A stretch of DNA of 64,000 nucleotides from Lotus japonicus (Eukaryota; Streptophyta; Magnoliopsida; Fabales; Fabaceae): the NCBI RefSeq assembly GCF_012489685.1, contig NC_080042.1, forward strand, positions 37,267,158 through 37,331,157. The letters are read 5' to 3'. Made by a program: the position numbers and the translations under genes. A model generated the notes under the pieces. It was not told the DNA's origin. It was given only the letters and a program-made list of their open reading frames with translations, and ran no database searches. Each line of letters opens with the position of its first letter. The first letter of the stretch is position 1. Positions 42,818 through 54,839 of the stretch are shown here, piece after piece.

Positions 42818-44749
42818 CTAGTAAGTGGCCCGTGCAATGCACGGGCTTTTTATTTTAAAATATTTTATTACTTAAAATATTTCTTAATATTATATTCGTT
42901 GAGATTTCTATTTAAAAACAATAATAAAAAATTAATATTTAGTTAGTATCTTATTTACATTAGTATCTTATTTAAAAAGTAACAATATTTAGGTATTTTC
43001 ATATTTAATGATATATTAAAACAAATAAAAAGTATTCACCGAAAAAAAGAACTCACAAAAAAAAATTTAAAACAAAAAGAATGAATGCATATTTGAAAAA
43101 AATTGTAGGCTTAATTCCACTTTGGGCCCCTGATGTTTCAGAAATGAGCGATCGGGGCCCCCCGTGTTTAAACGTAGCGGTCAGGCACCCCAACGTTTCA
43201 AAAACGTGCGATCCAACCCCTTCTGTTAAGCTCTGTTAGTTGACCAAACGGAGGCCCTTTCATTAATTGACATGGATTTTCTTTTTTAGTTTAACATTAA
43301 AACCACATCTCTTTGCTTCACAATCCTATTTATGAGATAGAACTTCAATCCTTCAAGTAGGTTGATTATTACTCTTACACTGCAACTACAACGTTTTACA
43401 AAATTAACAAAATTAATTTCTCCCAAATTCCCAATCAAATTAGGGTTCTTCTTCTTCTGGCATCATAGATCTGAAAATTCTGGAATAAACCAACAAGAAG
43501 CAAAACCCAGTTCCAAAAATGGAAGCACCATGCGCATAGCACCATGCTCCTCTTATTTTTCCAACTTCTCCCTTATGCTACCTACAAAATCAGCAAACTC
43601 AAATAACCCAGAAACCAAATAACCGAATAAGTCAATAACCAAATAACCCAGAACTTCCAATCCAACAAACCCAGTAACCAACCCACCACAACAGAGCCAG
43701 TCAAAAAGACATGGCAGATTCAAAAACTCTGGTGCGACAGAGAAAGGGAAGGGAAGAAGAAAGAGGGAACCTCAAAGTAAAGATTGAAATTTTGGAAGAT
43801 TCAAAGTGAGTTTGTGAGAAGAGAAAACCCCAAACCATACGATGGTCATGTCGCGAATAGGGCTTCAGGGCAGCGAATCTGGCTGTGGGGATGAGGGATC
43901 CAGATCTGGTTCGATTTTTGCTTGGGTTGGGGTGTTTGTCACGACGGCGCTGCGGCGATGATGGTGGGGTTGAATCGTAGATTGGTGAATGGGGAATGGA
44001 GGGTACTGTGGCGCTTTGCAGCGATTTTTGGGGTTGTGGGCATCTTCCCCTGTTTCTCAATCCTCTCCCTTGTTTCTTCCTCCTCCCCAAATTCCCTCCT
44101 CCACCCAGTTGTAGAAGAAAAGCATCATAATCAGAGTTCAGATTAAACCCAGTTCAAATTTTTCGTGCATTTCAGCAAAAAAGCAAGTCAAAATGAAATC
44201 TTTCAACGAATAAAAGGAAGTACCCGAGTTTTTAATTGGTGGGGTGGTGAATCACAAAGCAAAAAGCCACCAAACTAAAACTGGAAAACGTTGTAGTTGC
44301 AGGGTAAGAGTAATGGTCTAATGTTAAACTAAAAAAGAAAATTCACGTCAATTAATGAAAGGGTCTCCGTTTGGTCAACTAACGGAGCTTAACAGAAGGG
44401 GCTGGATCGCACGTTTTAGAAACGTTGGGGTGCCTGACCGCTACGTTTAAACACGGGGGGCCCCGATCGCTCATTTCTGAAACATCAGGGGCCCAAAGTG
44501 GAATTAAGCCAAAACTGTAATACCAGGAGAGAGAAAAAAACTGTAATGTTAGGAGAGAGAAGAGAGAGGAATGTGAAAAAAAATAAAAAACCCAGTCACA
44601 GATTGGAGAGTGAAACACAGGCATGATAATTTGAAGAGAGAGAATGTGTGTAATTGAGATAAATGCTGATGTGGATAAATGTGAGAGAGAGTGTGATGTT
44701 TGAGTATCTCACTTTCTAGAGTGAGGACTCAACTTTATATAATAACAGA
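42818..44749 (-). mobile_element. Helitron-like element (candidate), carrying MULE 2
   Basis: In the minus direction the 3' end shows GCCCGTGCA-T-TGCACGGGC (42828-42846), six bases, then CTAG (42818-42821) followed by T: the hairpin-plus-CTRR end of Helitrons. The 5' end is less sure: TCTGTTATTATATAAAG ends near 44749, similar to plant Helitron starts, but the preceding base is C, not the expected A. Without MULE 2 it is about 520 bp and encodes nothing. The 3' end is well supported; the full span is tentative. Confidence 0.45.
43108..44510. mobile_element. Non-autonomous Mutator-like element 2
   Basis: 1403 bp. Terminal inverted repeats start GGCTTAATTCCACTTTGGG and extend about 200-300 bp. 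It is related to MULE 1 in its first 35 bases. Target duplication AAAATTGTA (43099-43107) against AAAACTGTA (44511-44519), 8 of 9. No transposase. The interior (about 43660-44110) is gene-like and holds a 129-residue basic frame on the minus strand (43701-44090), possibly captured exon and UTR sequence. Source not recognised. Confidence 0.78.
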
Positions 44750-45060
44750 GTGGGTTATAGTATTATCTACTTATAGTATGAAACTGAGTATTTTGGTATT
44801 ATGACATTAGGCAGAGAAGTGGAAGTCACCAAAGTAAACCCAGAACGATAGAACAAGAGCAAAGTGTCATTTATGGAAGGCAAAAGAAGCTCCTCCTCCA
44901 ACATAGACAAGGAGGATATCACAATGTAAGCACATTCACTACCAGTTATTACTTTCACATGAAAATGGGTTGTGTATATGAAATGATAGTATGTTGTCTG
45001 TGGTGGAGGACGGGTAAGACAAATGTTCTTGAGCTTTTAAGACAAATTGCTTTGATGCAG
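44750..45060. other. Intergenic DNA, no gene recognised
   Basis: No supported feature. A short frame at about 44960-45078 precedes a possible splice acceptor but has no recognisable domain. Confidence 0.4.
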
Positions 45061-45437
45061 GTCAACACGTCAATCTGAGCCCGAATCTTCTTGCGGGGAT
45101 GTAGCTCTGATTTACTCGGCACTAATGTCTGCATTTTCGGAGTTCAAAAGGGACCAACGGAATCGGTTGGAATTCCTAAAGTTAAAAGTGTCGTCTCTAT
45201 CTAACTATGTGGTCCACATGTTTGGGCGCGTAAAAGTAATATAACCGTATTATTTAATATATTTATTACTTAGGTCTTTCCATTTACTAATTTCCAAATG
45301 GATTCTTTTTCAATCCGGAAACTGTTGATGGAGTAGAAAAACTTTCAACACGGTTCGCTAGGTTAGAGGCAAAGATTGAAGCCACGTGCAAGAATTTTGA
45401 TGGTATGATGACTTCAGTGTCCAGACAGCGAAGTGCT
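45061..45437 (+). pseudogene. Possible exon fragments interrupted by SIRE B
   Basis: 45061-45229 is open in one frame between an acceptor-like TTTGATGCAG and a donor-like CGC/GTAAAAGT, encoding text such as CGDVALIYSALMSAFSEFKR and LEFLKLKVSSLSNYVV. 45291-45437 is open in another frame (NPETVDGVEKLSTRFARLE, KNFDGMMTSVSRQR) up to the SIRE B boundary. Composition is protein-like, but a 45-60-bp gap is short for a plant intron and the frames do not join cleanly. The gene family is not recognised. Confidence 0.3.
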
Positions 45438-46645
45438 TGAAGGTATGAAAAACGGTAGAAAGGGGGGGTTTGAATAACGTTTTCAGTATAAAACTTCCAC
45501 CTTAAAGATTTTGACAAATCTTTCGAGAACTTAAGTGCTAAAGATAAGAGATAGAGAAGCACACAAGGATTTTATCCTGGTTCACTTGATAAATCACTCA
45601 AGCTACTCCAGTCCACCCGTTAAGGTGATTTCTTCCTTCTTAGAATGAAGGCAATCCACTAATCAGGTAAGAGTTACAACTGCACTTGAAACCTACAAGT
45701 GACTAACAATTACACTGACTTAGCTCACACTAAGATTCACTCTCTTAGTCTTCTCTAGGATCCGATCAGCCTTGATCTCCTAAAGGAACTAAACAAACTG
45801 TTTATCAAAGAATTGTTTACAAGAGATTTGCTTCTAAAAAGCTAATAGTAAACTCAATGAATTTCAGATGAAAGAGAGCTTAGAAGAATTTAAGATTGTC
45901 TTACGCATATGTGAATGCTTCTAGCCGTTTCTTTCAGTCTTCAGCCTCTTTATATACTCCAAGGATTAGGGTTGAGCGTTGCATGGGAAATGCTACCGTT
46001 GGAGGGCAGTTCTGGAAAATCCAGCTTCTGCTGTGTCTGAGACTGTTAGGTAAGTCGTCAGGAAGGTACAGTTGCTTTTGTACTTGGATAGCGACGCGAC
46101 CTTTAAACCTAGGAGACTTCTGATCAGGGGAATGCTTCATATTGGAACTTGTGAAGCCGGTTGATCAGAGTCAGAGGGAAAGCCCAGATCCTCTGACCAT
46201 TGTTTCTTCTGATTCTGAACTCAGAGGGAAGAACATGGTCTTCAGAGTATCTTGCTTCTGGACATCAGAACTTCACTAATCAGCTTCTGGATCTTCAGAG
46301 TCTTCTACACCATCAGAACATCTGAGCCTTCAGTGTTTCTTGGTTATCAGACTTTCTGGATCTTCAGAACTTCTAGTGACTGAGTCCACATCAGAGTTTG
46401 TATAACTTCAGAACTTCTGAAGCTTTTCCACTGTTCATACTGAACATGGTGAATGTGAAAGCGTTGCTTGGGTTGCTCTTTATACACAGTGCTTCTGATT
46501 TGTGTGAGATTGAGTTGAGGTCAGAGCCTGCAAATAGCACACTCAGAAAAACACGTTAGAGTACCACAATTGTTCATATCAAAAGGTTAACTTGTAATCA
46601 TCAAAACATAGAGTTGTACTACTAGATCAAAACTTTGATCTTACA
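45438..46645 (-). repeat. 3' LTR of SIRE copy B
   Basis: 1208 bp, TGAAGG...TTACA, clearly homologous to the copy A LTRs but with many substitutions. TATA box at 45948-45956. It shares the TCAGA/TCTGA-rich section (about 46100-46450). Confidence 0.9.
45948..45956 (-). promoter_or_regulatory. TATA box of the SIRE B 3' LTR
   Basis: TATATAAAG on the minus strand, at the position equivalent to 39453-39460. Confidence 0.6.
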
Positions 46646-47388
46646 ATCTCCCCCTTTTTGATGATGATAAAACTAAGATTTTTGATGAACAATTCTTAAA
46701 CATTAAACTGAATTCACTCAGAGTTTAGAGATATAGAATAAGACTTATCCTGATGTGAATAGTTTATCTTGCTCATTCTGAATTCAAGTCACTGCTTGAT
46801 TCTGAGCTTAGCTCCCCCTGAATCTAATACTTGATGAAAACGTTAGTAAAGTCTAGATTCTGAGCTAAATGATATAAGAGTTCAGAGTGAAAAACTTATG
46901 ACATAGATGAAAATCGAGTAATCAGAGCGCATAAGTAATCAGAGTCACGGACAGGGTATCAGAGTCTTGGGTATCAGAGTCAACTTAGAATCACTTCAGA
47001 AGAAGTGAAATGTATTCCTTGTATTTGCCCAGTGACACATCTATGGTCATGAAGGTGGAACTCTTAAATTCTCCAAAAGAAAAAATAAATCACACTAACA
47101 CATCTTACACATCAAAAACTGGGTTTACTCCCCCTTTTTGTCATAAGCAAAAAGCTTGGGGTGTGAAAAACTTAGCTTGAAGTACAAGGCACTCCCCCTT
47201 AGAGAAGGTCTAAGTTTAAAGGAAATGAAAACGATGCAAGAATCAGAGTTAGGCGAAATAAATAGAAGAGTTAATGCAAGAGAAGAACGTTTACCACCGG
47301 TCAAGTGAGTAAAGAGAAGGGTCAGTTACCAAGAACTTAACCTCGAGAAACCGTAGGAGCATTAACTTTCAGAGAGAAAGTGAAGCCT
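46646..47388 (-). promoter_or_regulatory. Untranslated 3' region of SIRE B with polypurine motifs
   Basis: CTCCCCCT motifs at 46648, 46812, 47128 and 47192 match those of SIRE A in number and spacing. The first, against the LTR, is the probable plus-strand primer. Confidence 0.7.
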
Positions 47389-47396
47389 ATAGAAAG
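47389..47396 (+). promoter_or_regulatory. TATA-like box for the antisense ORF (SIRE B)
   Basis: TATAGAAA, 53 bases before the ATG, aligned with TATATAAA in SIRE A. Confidence 0.35.
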
Positions 47397-47448
47397 CGTT
47401 GGAGAGAAAGGTAAGCTTCACACCTCGAACAATTTTTAGTAAAAAAAA

Positions 47449-47841
47449 ATGGCATCATACATCGTAGCACTAGAAGAGCTGAGGAAGAAGGCCTTTGAGG
47501 AGGACTTGTTCCTGAACATCAGGCATCCAGAGGGTACAACGACCATCGCGGAGCTGACACGGACACTGCTGGAAGAGGACCTGCGTCCAGAGGTGAAGAG
47601 AGACCTGAGGGAATTTCTTGCCTTCGTGGAGGAGGTGCAAGAACTCAGCCGGCTTGAACTCAAGCTGCTGGAAGAAAAAGAGAGTTTGGAAGAGAAGCTC
47701 AATACCGCAGAAGAGATTCTGGAGAGGGATGAGCTAAAGGACAGGCTCAACAACATCCAGCATGCACTGGAGCGTCTGGAGAAGGATAGGTCAGAGCAGC
47801 GCCAGGAGTGCAGAAGAATGAGGAGGGATCCTCCATTCTAG
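47449..47841 (+). CDS. Antisense ORF of SIRE B, 130-residue charged coiled-coil protein
   Basis: Same length, ends and position as 6341-6733: MASYIVALEELRKKAF at the start, RRMRRDPPF at the end, and a Leu- and Glu/Lys/Arg-rich middle with heptad-like spacing. There is no upstream in-frame Met, which fixes the start for both copies. The neighbouring env gene runs toward it and ends 200 bp away, so the two would be convergent transcripts. Substitutions against copy A are mostly conservative (Lys/Arg, Asp/Glu, Ile/Val) or silent, with no indels. No catalytic motif or known family is recognised. Confidence 0.62.
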   Translation: MASYIVALEELRKKAFEEDLFLNIRHPEGTTTIAELTRTLLEEDLRPEVKRDLREFLAFVEEVQELSRLELKLLEEKESLEEKLNTAEEILERDELKDRLNNIQHALERLEKDRSEQRQECRRMRRDPPF

Positions 47842-47884
47842 ACTTTAGGGAAAGAATGTATGATGTAAACATAAAGATATGATG

Positions 47885-47890
47885 AATAAA
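47885..47890 (+). terminator. Poly(A) signal of the antisense ORF (SIRE B)
   Basis: AATAAA, 44 bases after the stop, as in copy A. Confidence 0.45.
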
Positions 47891-48040
47891 AAGATTTTTG
47901 CAAACATATGTGACACAAATATATATAGATATGCATAGATAATCACAAACGAACAAAGTAGAATAAGTAAATAAAAAGAAACAGAGTTTAACAAAAATAA
48001 AACAACGTTAAAGAAAAAGAAAAACGAAGAGATCCTAAAA

Positions 48041-50647
48041 CTAAGGTTTATCAGTTCGTCGCAGAAGTTCCATCATCATGTGCTTCATTTCAATTAGCAT
48101 GGATTCATGAGTGTCAAGACGCTGTTCCATGATGTCGAGTCTGGATGAGCTTGACTGAGCAGAACCGGAAGGAACATTCTGAGCAGCTTGAGGATCTGGA
48201 ATGGAAGCAGAAGCAGCAGGAGTAAACACTACTGGTGCAAGTGCTTGGCATCTAAGAGCCTCAGCCTCAGCCTCAAGTCGTTCTGCCTCTAATCAGGCTT
48301 GTTCAGCTTGAGCTGCTGCTTGACGTGCAGCTTCTTCTGCTTGAGCTTTCTTTCTCTTGGCTTCTTCAATAGCTTCAAGAAGCTTATGTCTCTGTTCTTG
48401 TTCATGAAGAGCCACCCTTCGAGCAAACCTTTGCTTTGCAGCCTCAATGCTCTGACTTCCCTCTGCATGCAGGAGCTGCATCATAATTGGAACTTGAGCC
48501 ACTAGCCAAGTGCCCAGATTGTTCCACTCATCAGCCACACGTTCAGCATTCTCACTGAGGTCAGTCTGACCGTGCACATTGCGTAGCATCAAAGAGGCTT
48601 CATGATAGAAAATATTGATGCACTCAGAGAGAGATGTGGGTCGAAGGTGAGTATAAGGAATTATGGAGAGGTTGGTTTCAGGAGAGGCTGGGTGATTGCT
48701 GTTGTGAGCTTCAGAGGCACCTTGTGGAGAGCCAATGTTAAACGTTTGAGCATTGGGTTCAGAGGTTCCAAGGTGAGGTTCTGAAGTTTCAACCAGAGGA
48801 TGGGGTGATCTAACCGAGGATTGGTTAGACACATATTGTTCGGATTCAGGTTCTGGTTGAATAGGCTCTTGTTGGTCTGGGGCAGGGTGAGCTTGTTGAG
48901 CCAAAGGGTCTGCCTCTTGTAAAGGATTGGCCAAGATAGGTTCATCTGGGTCAACTAGACGTTCAGGTCTAGGGCCAGGATATCTCCTAGGGCTTGGACA
49001 AGTGAGGTAATACTCTTCTAAGGTAGACACCTTTTCTTTTCTGACCTCCATGAATTTTCTAATGGATTCAGAGTTATTGGAGGGAGAAGAATCAGCAACA
49101 TTGGTTGGGAAGGATACAGGTGTAAAGGCTGTGGAAGAGTCTGTATCCGTGGGTTTGAGAGCCAGACGTTCTGATGCTCTTGGGACAGAGTGATCAGAGG
49201 TTCTGGGTTCAGGTTCTGTGTGGGTAGGCTCTGGTTGTGCATGAATGATGGGTTCAGAAGATAATGGGTTGTACTGAATGGTAATGGGAGAGGTAGGTTC
49301 TTCTGACCTAGAGGGTTGGTTCTGAAGCAAATTCCAGAGAGGTGCTTCAGTAGGGGAAGGTTGAAAGAATGAAGATCTTGGGGAATGTGGTGGAGAGGTG
49401 GTTTGTGCAGCTGGTTGGGATTCAGGAATAGGAGTGAGGGGATTTGAGGAGTGTTTGAGCATGGCAGATATAGGGAGTGCATCAAATAAATTCAAATCAT
49501 CATCAGAAGCAAGTGCAGACTTACTTGAATGTGCTGATGATCTAGTCACTCTGGCAGGAGGTTCAGTCCTTCGGAGCACTTCAGCAGCTGGTTCCACCCG
49601 AGTAGGCTTCACCACGATTCTGACCTGCTTCTTCTTCTTCTTAGGAGGACCATCCTCATTATCACTATCATCACCATCATCAGGCTTTCTCTTCTTCTTT
49701 TTGACCAGAGGGACATCTGATTCCTCAGAAGATTCTTCTAGGATCATCTTCCTCTGAGCTTTCTTCTTGGGAGGAGAAGGAAACTCTGGAGCTGGCGGCA
49801 GTCTGCTGAAGAAATCATCGAGATCAATTTCGAATCCTTGAGCCCTTAGGTCTTCAACATAGCACCTAATGGCGTCAGGATTGTCTGCCTGAGTCCACAG
49901 AGGGTAGTCATTCAGAGGCATCCTTCTACTTCTGATTTCAGAAGATGTGTCTTCACGAGCAGGAGCAATCTTCTTCTTGATTAGGCCCATCTTCTTTAGA
50001 GAGTTTGCCGTGAAGACATCACTGACAATGGTGCTCAGATCCTCTGTGCATCCAGCATTTATCAGATCTTGAACGAGGCCACTCTCAATGAAGAGATCAG
50101 ACAAAAGTCTCCCGAAGGGAATATACTTGATCGCTGACTTGATGGAGGCAGTGGTACGAGACTTCCGGATACATTCCTTCAAGTAGGAGAACAGGAAGTA
50201 GGGAAGGCAGATCTTCTTCTGGTCTTGGATGAAGAACAACATCACCTTCTGGTTGAAGTTGATGTAGTCTGGGGAACTGCCCTTTGGTCTCTGGTTTATG
50301 CAGTGGAGCAAAATTTTGTGCCAGATCCTGAGCTTGGGATGAAGGTCCATCACCATATAATTCGTCTTGCCCGGTTTGTAATTGGTGTACATGGCCTGGT
50401 TGATTGTATCCTTGGTGTTGGGTTTCAGCTTCGATTCCGTGAGTTGGAAACGATACCCAAAAGCAGTGTCTGCACCCAGCAAGTTCACGAAGGACTTCTC
50501 TGTGATGATGATCTTTCTTCCGAGAATGTGAGATACCACCTGAGTATCATCGCAGTCGGCGTGCTTCCAGAATTCCTTGATTAGTTTATCATACACCGGT
50601 CCTCGAAGTCTGTTGAAGTAATTTCCCCAACCTTGAACTTGGACTTC
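48041..50647 (-). pseudogene. Env-like ORF of SIRE B, main part
   Basis: Nearly intact: one open stretch from the G1 junction to 48293, then a TGA (48291-48293, Arg in copy A), then open to 48041. N-terminal globular part (FNRLRGPVYDKLIKEFW, HPKLRIWHKILLHCINQR, LFSYLKECIRKSRTTASIK), resembling the 'putative plant transposon protein' domain; a central basic patch (KKKKRKPDDGDDSDNEDG, PPKKKKKQ) like a nuclear localisation signal; a long Pro/Ser/Glu-rich region; and a C-terminal Ala/Glu/Arg coiled coil. No clear signal peptide or fusion peptide is visible, so a true envelope role is doubtful. The N-terminus continues at 63609-63855 beyond G1 copy 2. Confidence 0.78.
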
Positions 50648-50652
50648 AGGAC
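50648..50652. repeat. Target-site duplication of G1 copy 2, left
   Basis: AGGAC, repeated at 63604-63608. The uninterrupted site is seen in SIRE A near 22639. Confidence 0.92.
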
Positions 50653-51136
50653 TGTAACACCCCGATTTCGGTGGCGTCACTTTAGTAACCAAAAGAAAAT
50701 ACTTTAAGCGGAAAAACGTGAATTATTTTTTTTCGACAATATAACTAAAGACAGAAAGCAATAAAACTCCCCAACAAAAGATAAAAGGAACTACTATACA
50801 ACTATATATACATGCCTCGCTAAACACTACCACGTCACGAGTAACCTCCAGTGACGGGTGACAGAAAAAGAGTAACGCCCGAAGGCAATATGTACAGTCC
50901 AAGATAAAGATACTGTGTCCGCAACACTAAACTACAAAATCTGAGAGCAAGTTGGCCCAGCGGCCTAAGAAAAGACCCCCTAAATCCAACCAGCTCTCTG
51001 TGATCTCCATAGGAAACCACACAAAAGCTACCGGTAGGAAAACTACCCTGTCCCCAAAAACGGAAACATGACGGTCAGAGCATCGACACTACTCCTACAC
51101 TATCCCTACCCGAGGAGCCCACACTAGCACTCGATC

Positions 51137-51676
51137 CTACACGCTAGCGCGGTCGTCATCCGAATCTGCATCCAGGACGACTAGGTCGACGTACTCAACA
51201 CTGCCCTCTCTGTCCACCCTAATGCGCTCCTGCACTGGACTCTCGGGCTCGGGGCCCGGAACGAGATCCGCGACGACAGCAGCAGCAGTAGACGGACTAG
51301 ACTCCGTCGAAGCCCCACCTACTGGCACCTCCTCAGAGGGGTCCTCATCATCTGAAGGGGATGGTGGCGGTGGAGGTACTCCCAAGCCGGGTCCACAGTG
51401 TACTCCTGGAGGCAGGTTGAAGCTCACTATGTGCCTCCTCATCACTCCCTCCGTCAAGCGTCCAAATCGGTCGACACGGTCCTCCATGATCCGACCGGTG
51501 TAGGTCGCACGGTGGCCCTCGGGATCGACCACCCATGCACCTGGGTCGTCTTGATCAAGCATCTCGTACCTGGTCCCCCCCGACGGGCTGACCATGGAAA
51601 ACCAATCCCCCATACTCATCTGACAAATGGCGTAGTCCGCCCAAACACACACAGCAGACGCGAGGGTCAACTCCAA
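51137..51676 (-). CDS. LTR-encoded ORF, 179 residues (G1 copy 2, 3' LTR)
   Basis: Open over its full length. Compared with copy 1 it has scattered changes (SPSGG for SPSGR, GRIMEDR for GRVMEDR, GVPPPP for GGPPPP, final Val for Met) and no frame disruption. See 9048-9587 for the description of conserved block and tail. Confidence 0.55.
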   Translation of the reverse strand: MELTLASAVCVWADYAICQMSMGDWFSMVSPSGGTRYEMLDQDDPGAWVVDPEGHRATYTGRIMEDRVDRFGRLTEGVMRRHIVSFNLPPGVHCGPGLGVPPPPPSPSDDEDPSEEVPVGGASTESSPSTAAAVVADLVPGPEPESPVQERIRVDREGSVEYVDLVVLDADSDDDRASV

Positions 51677-52335
51677 AGAATTATATAATTAATAAAACCA
51701 GATATAATTATAGGATAATAAATACTCGCCTCTCAGGCTTATAAGTTTTGGGATAGCTTCCTAGGGTTGCATGTATCACAATGAATATAAAGAGCCATAA
51801 AAACAAGTAGCATGCCTCAAAAATAGGATAAACAGTTACCAATCACACTCAGCAACTAAGTCAGCATGTATGTTGCATGAAATGCAATGCTGGGTAACAA
51901 AATGCATTCCGGAAGAAGGATGGACATCAACGAGGCGGCCCTAACACCAGCCACGGTGGGTACCTTCCTGCTCGCGTGTCTCTTACACCACACAAAAGTA
52001 GTCAGATCAGCAGTGAACCCGTAGGTCTGCCATTCCGTCTGCTACTGAGGACCACCGTAGTGTCCTAAATATGGAAATCCGGGTCTTATGACCATTTTGG
52101 AATCCACCGAGGTCCGGTATCACGCCGTGTATTAACCTCAAAATGAGTGCATGAATGCAAGTGATTAGCCAAACAACGTCTCCGACCTCACCCGACACGT
52201 CGCCACGTGTTCTAGATAACTTAAAGTCCCTAAAAGAATACCCTAAGGTAAATGTCGATTCTGCGACAAAATACAATTAATCATAAACAAAAGAGTGCAA
52301 CCACTCACGACAACTCTTCGAGTCATCAATGCTCT

Positions 52336-52579
52336 CACGAAGTCTCTCGCTTCTGTGGAGTCTCACACATTCACAAAGTCTCACGCTTCAGTGAAGTTTT
52401 ATGCTTTCACAAGGTCTCACGCCTCAGTGAATTTACACACTTGCACGAAGTCTCACGCTTCAATGAAGTTTCATGCTGTTCACGAGGTCTCACGCCTCAG
52501 TGAAGATCCATGCTTTCCACAAGGTCTCACGCCTCAGTGGAGTATCACGCATTCACAAGGTCTCACACCTCCGTGAAGC
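52336..52579 (-). repeat. Hairpin array, 3' LTR of G1 copy 2
   Basis: Same array as 10247-10490. Two unit-specific changes are seen (TCTCTCG in the first loop, ACATT for ACTTT). Confidence 0.65.
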
Positions 52580-54119
52580 TTCTCGGCTCATCCCTTGGAT
52601 GGCTAAACAAACTGCTCCCAGAGCGAATGAGTATCAACATACCCAGAACTCGAAATCTTCTCAACACTTGGATCCGACGACACTTCTCGTTTTCCAAAAC
52701 TAAACTTCAATCCAAAGCTTGCATCCGAGATTGTTATCTTTATTTAAAGGTTTAGAGGTTGTTTAATATCTTATGAATTTTCTTTATAAAAATAGCTCTT
52801 TTTAGTCTTATCGTATTCCCTATGAGTTTCAAAGTTCCCATAACCCAAGTAATTCCCTGAGAAGGTCTCGATCCATTGGAGCATGACAAGGTCCGAACTC
52901 CGTTCGTCCTTTTAAAACTCTCTCAAAAACTCATAAAAATTCGGCATGACCTGCCCGTAAACCTCACTCTTCAGAATCTCAGGTACAAGTGGAATAGCAT
53001 AAATAAAACAGCTCAGTCAAAAGCATAAACAGCATATTCCAACACATCCTAAGTTAACCATGTAGCACATAGCATGTGAATCATTTAGCACACAATATCA
53101 TGGCCTCAAGTACTCAACAAGGTCGGCCGAAGCCTCAGAGAACAATTCAGACATTTAGCAATTAAGTGCATAACACATAGATCAAGTCGAACTTGTCGAC
53201 ACCTAAAGCATTATCTAGTAATTCAGAGAGTAGCCCTCACCGGTGGGTCTTCCAGCTTCTTCCTCAAGATGTTCTCCAAACTCTTCTCCTTGATTTCTGG
53301 GAATCTCCTCAAACGAACCTTAAGCAAAAATCACAGAAATCAACACCAAGAGTCAGAAACTCAGCAATCAAAGAGTCCTAGGGTTACACAGTACACTACC
53401 ACCTCCTTGGTACGACAATCTAACGCGTTAAGACAAGTTTTCGAAAAATCGGATTCTCCTCCCCCCTTGATATAGCTCTCGGCCACTTTCCTTAATTGGG
53501 AGGGTCGATTTTTCTTCGATCAAACTTGGTTCCTAGGTTAACATAAGCCGTAACTAAGACGGTTCTAGGCTCGGAAAAATTTTCGGATCGAAAACTGATA
53601 TAGGGGCAGTTTGGTCATTATTTTTAGCTCAGAATTTCAAAATTGGATTTTTGAAAAACAAATTGGATGGGGACGTCCACAACGACGTTTATGACGACAA
53701 ATCCTACTAGCACTAAGCCAAGTCGATAGATTAGAGCGTAAAGGTTGCGACTTTGCCGAAAAATGGGTATTTAGGGTAGAAATTGATCCCGGCGGCATTT
53801 CGTCGACATTTGACAAAATCTAATCCGCAGAACACGCTCAGGAGCATGCAGGGAAGAAGTTTAGACGCTGAAATCAGCTGATTTGAACAGTTTTTCAAAA
53901 ACCTCAAAATTTTGAACTCAGAAAGTCGCAGGAGAAATGGACAGAAACGACGATTCGAAGGAGAGTATAGATTACCTACCTCGAGGTCTTCGATTAGTGA
54001 CGATCGGTGAAGCAAACGAGCAAGAAACGACGAAGATCCGGATCTCTCTCTCTCTCTAGGAACTCGCGGTTTTGGGGGTGGGGAAAATGGGTTTTTTTCT
54101 CAAAAATCTAATTTTCAAG

Positions 54120-54129
54120 CTATTTATAG
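54120..54129 (-). promoter_or_regulatory. TATA box of the G1 copy 2 3' LTR
   Basis: CTATAAATAG on the minus strand. Confidence 0.65.
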
Positions 54130-54802
54130 GTTTTGGAAAAAAACGGAAAAATGATTTTTTTGCGATTCCGATTTTTCCTGCGCGTTCCTCTGCGCATTCT
54201 AAGATAGGTTCTGGCGACAGAATTCCAGAACTCAAAACAGGATTCTTGGAATTAAACCAAAAGATCCAAAATCGGCATAAGTCGGTGTAAGTCGGTTTAT
54301 CCCGAAAAACTACTTTTTGCAGTGATCGTCGGATGAGAAAACTTCCTTCTGAAGAAAGATTAGGAATGATGAGAGAAGTAGGAGAACGCGGGTGGAATCT
54401 TCATTTGAGTTTCCGGATAGAAAAAGTCTTCATCGTCTGTCGATCTTAGGTTTTTCGAACTATCAGGGATTCCGTTTCGGCAAACTTCCGAGAATTGGAA
54501 TTTGACGTTCGTACTTTCCAGGATTTCGCATCGAAATGGTTGTTTAAGGACGGAAAAGAGAAGTTCTAACATTTCTCTGAGGATTTTTGGAATTAGTTTC
54601 CATCGTGTCCTAAAGCGTAAATTAACTATTCACTAATACCTTCGACCTAGGATTAAGCGTATGTTAGTTGTGCTATAACTCTTTCGGTTTTTCGATACAT
54701 TCTTGGACTTTTCCTGAACCTCTTTCCTTCCCAAATTTATCTTAATCAAATAACTCTTTTATTTTATTCACTTATCCAAAGCGTTAAAACTTGGGCCTTA
54801 CA

Positions 54803-54822
54803 TTACTACCCTCCAAAAAGAA
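54803..54822 (-). promoter_or_regulatory. Polypurine tract of G1 copy 2
   Basis: TTTTTGGAGGGTAGTAA against the LTR, in the element's direction. Confidence 0.7.
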
Positions 54823-54839
54823 AGTTTCGACCTCGAAAC

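Larger units (their letters stand above)
50653..54802 (-). repeat. 3' LTR of G1 copy 2
   Basis: 4150 bp. Contains the ORF at 51137-51676, hairpin array at 52336-52579 and TATA box at 54120-54129. Confidence 0.93.

Noticed and set aside
47436..47756. A Ser-rich minus-strand ORF opposite the SIRE B antisense ORF
   Set aside because: Low-complexity shadow of the coiled-coil frame; the matching shadow in SIRE A is not similar as protein.
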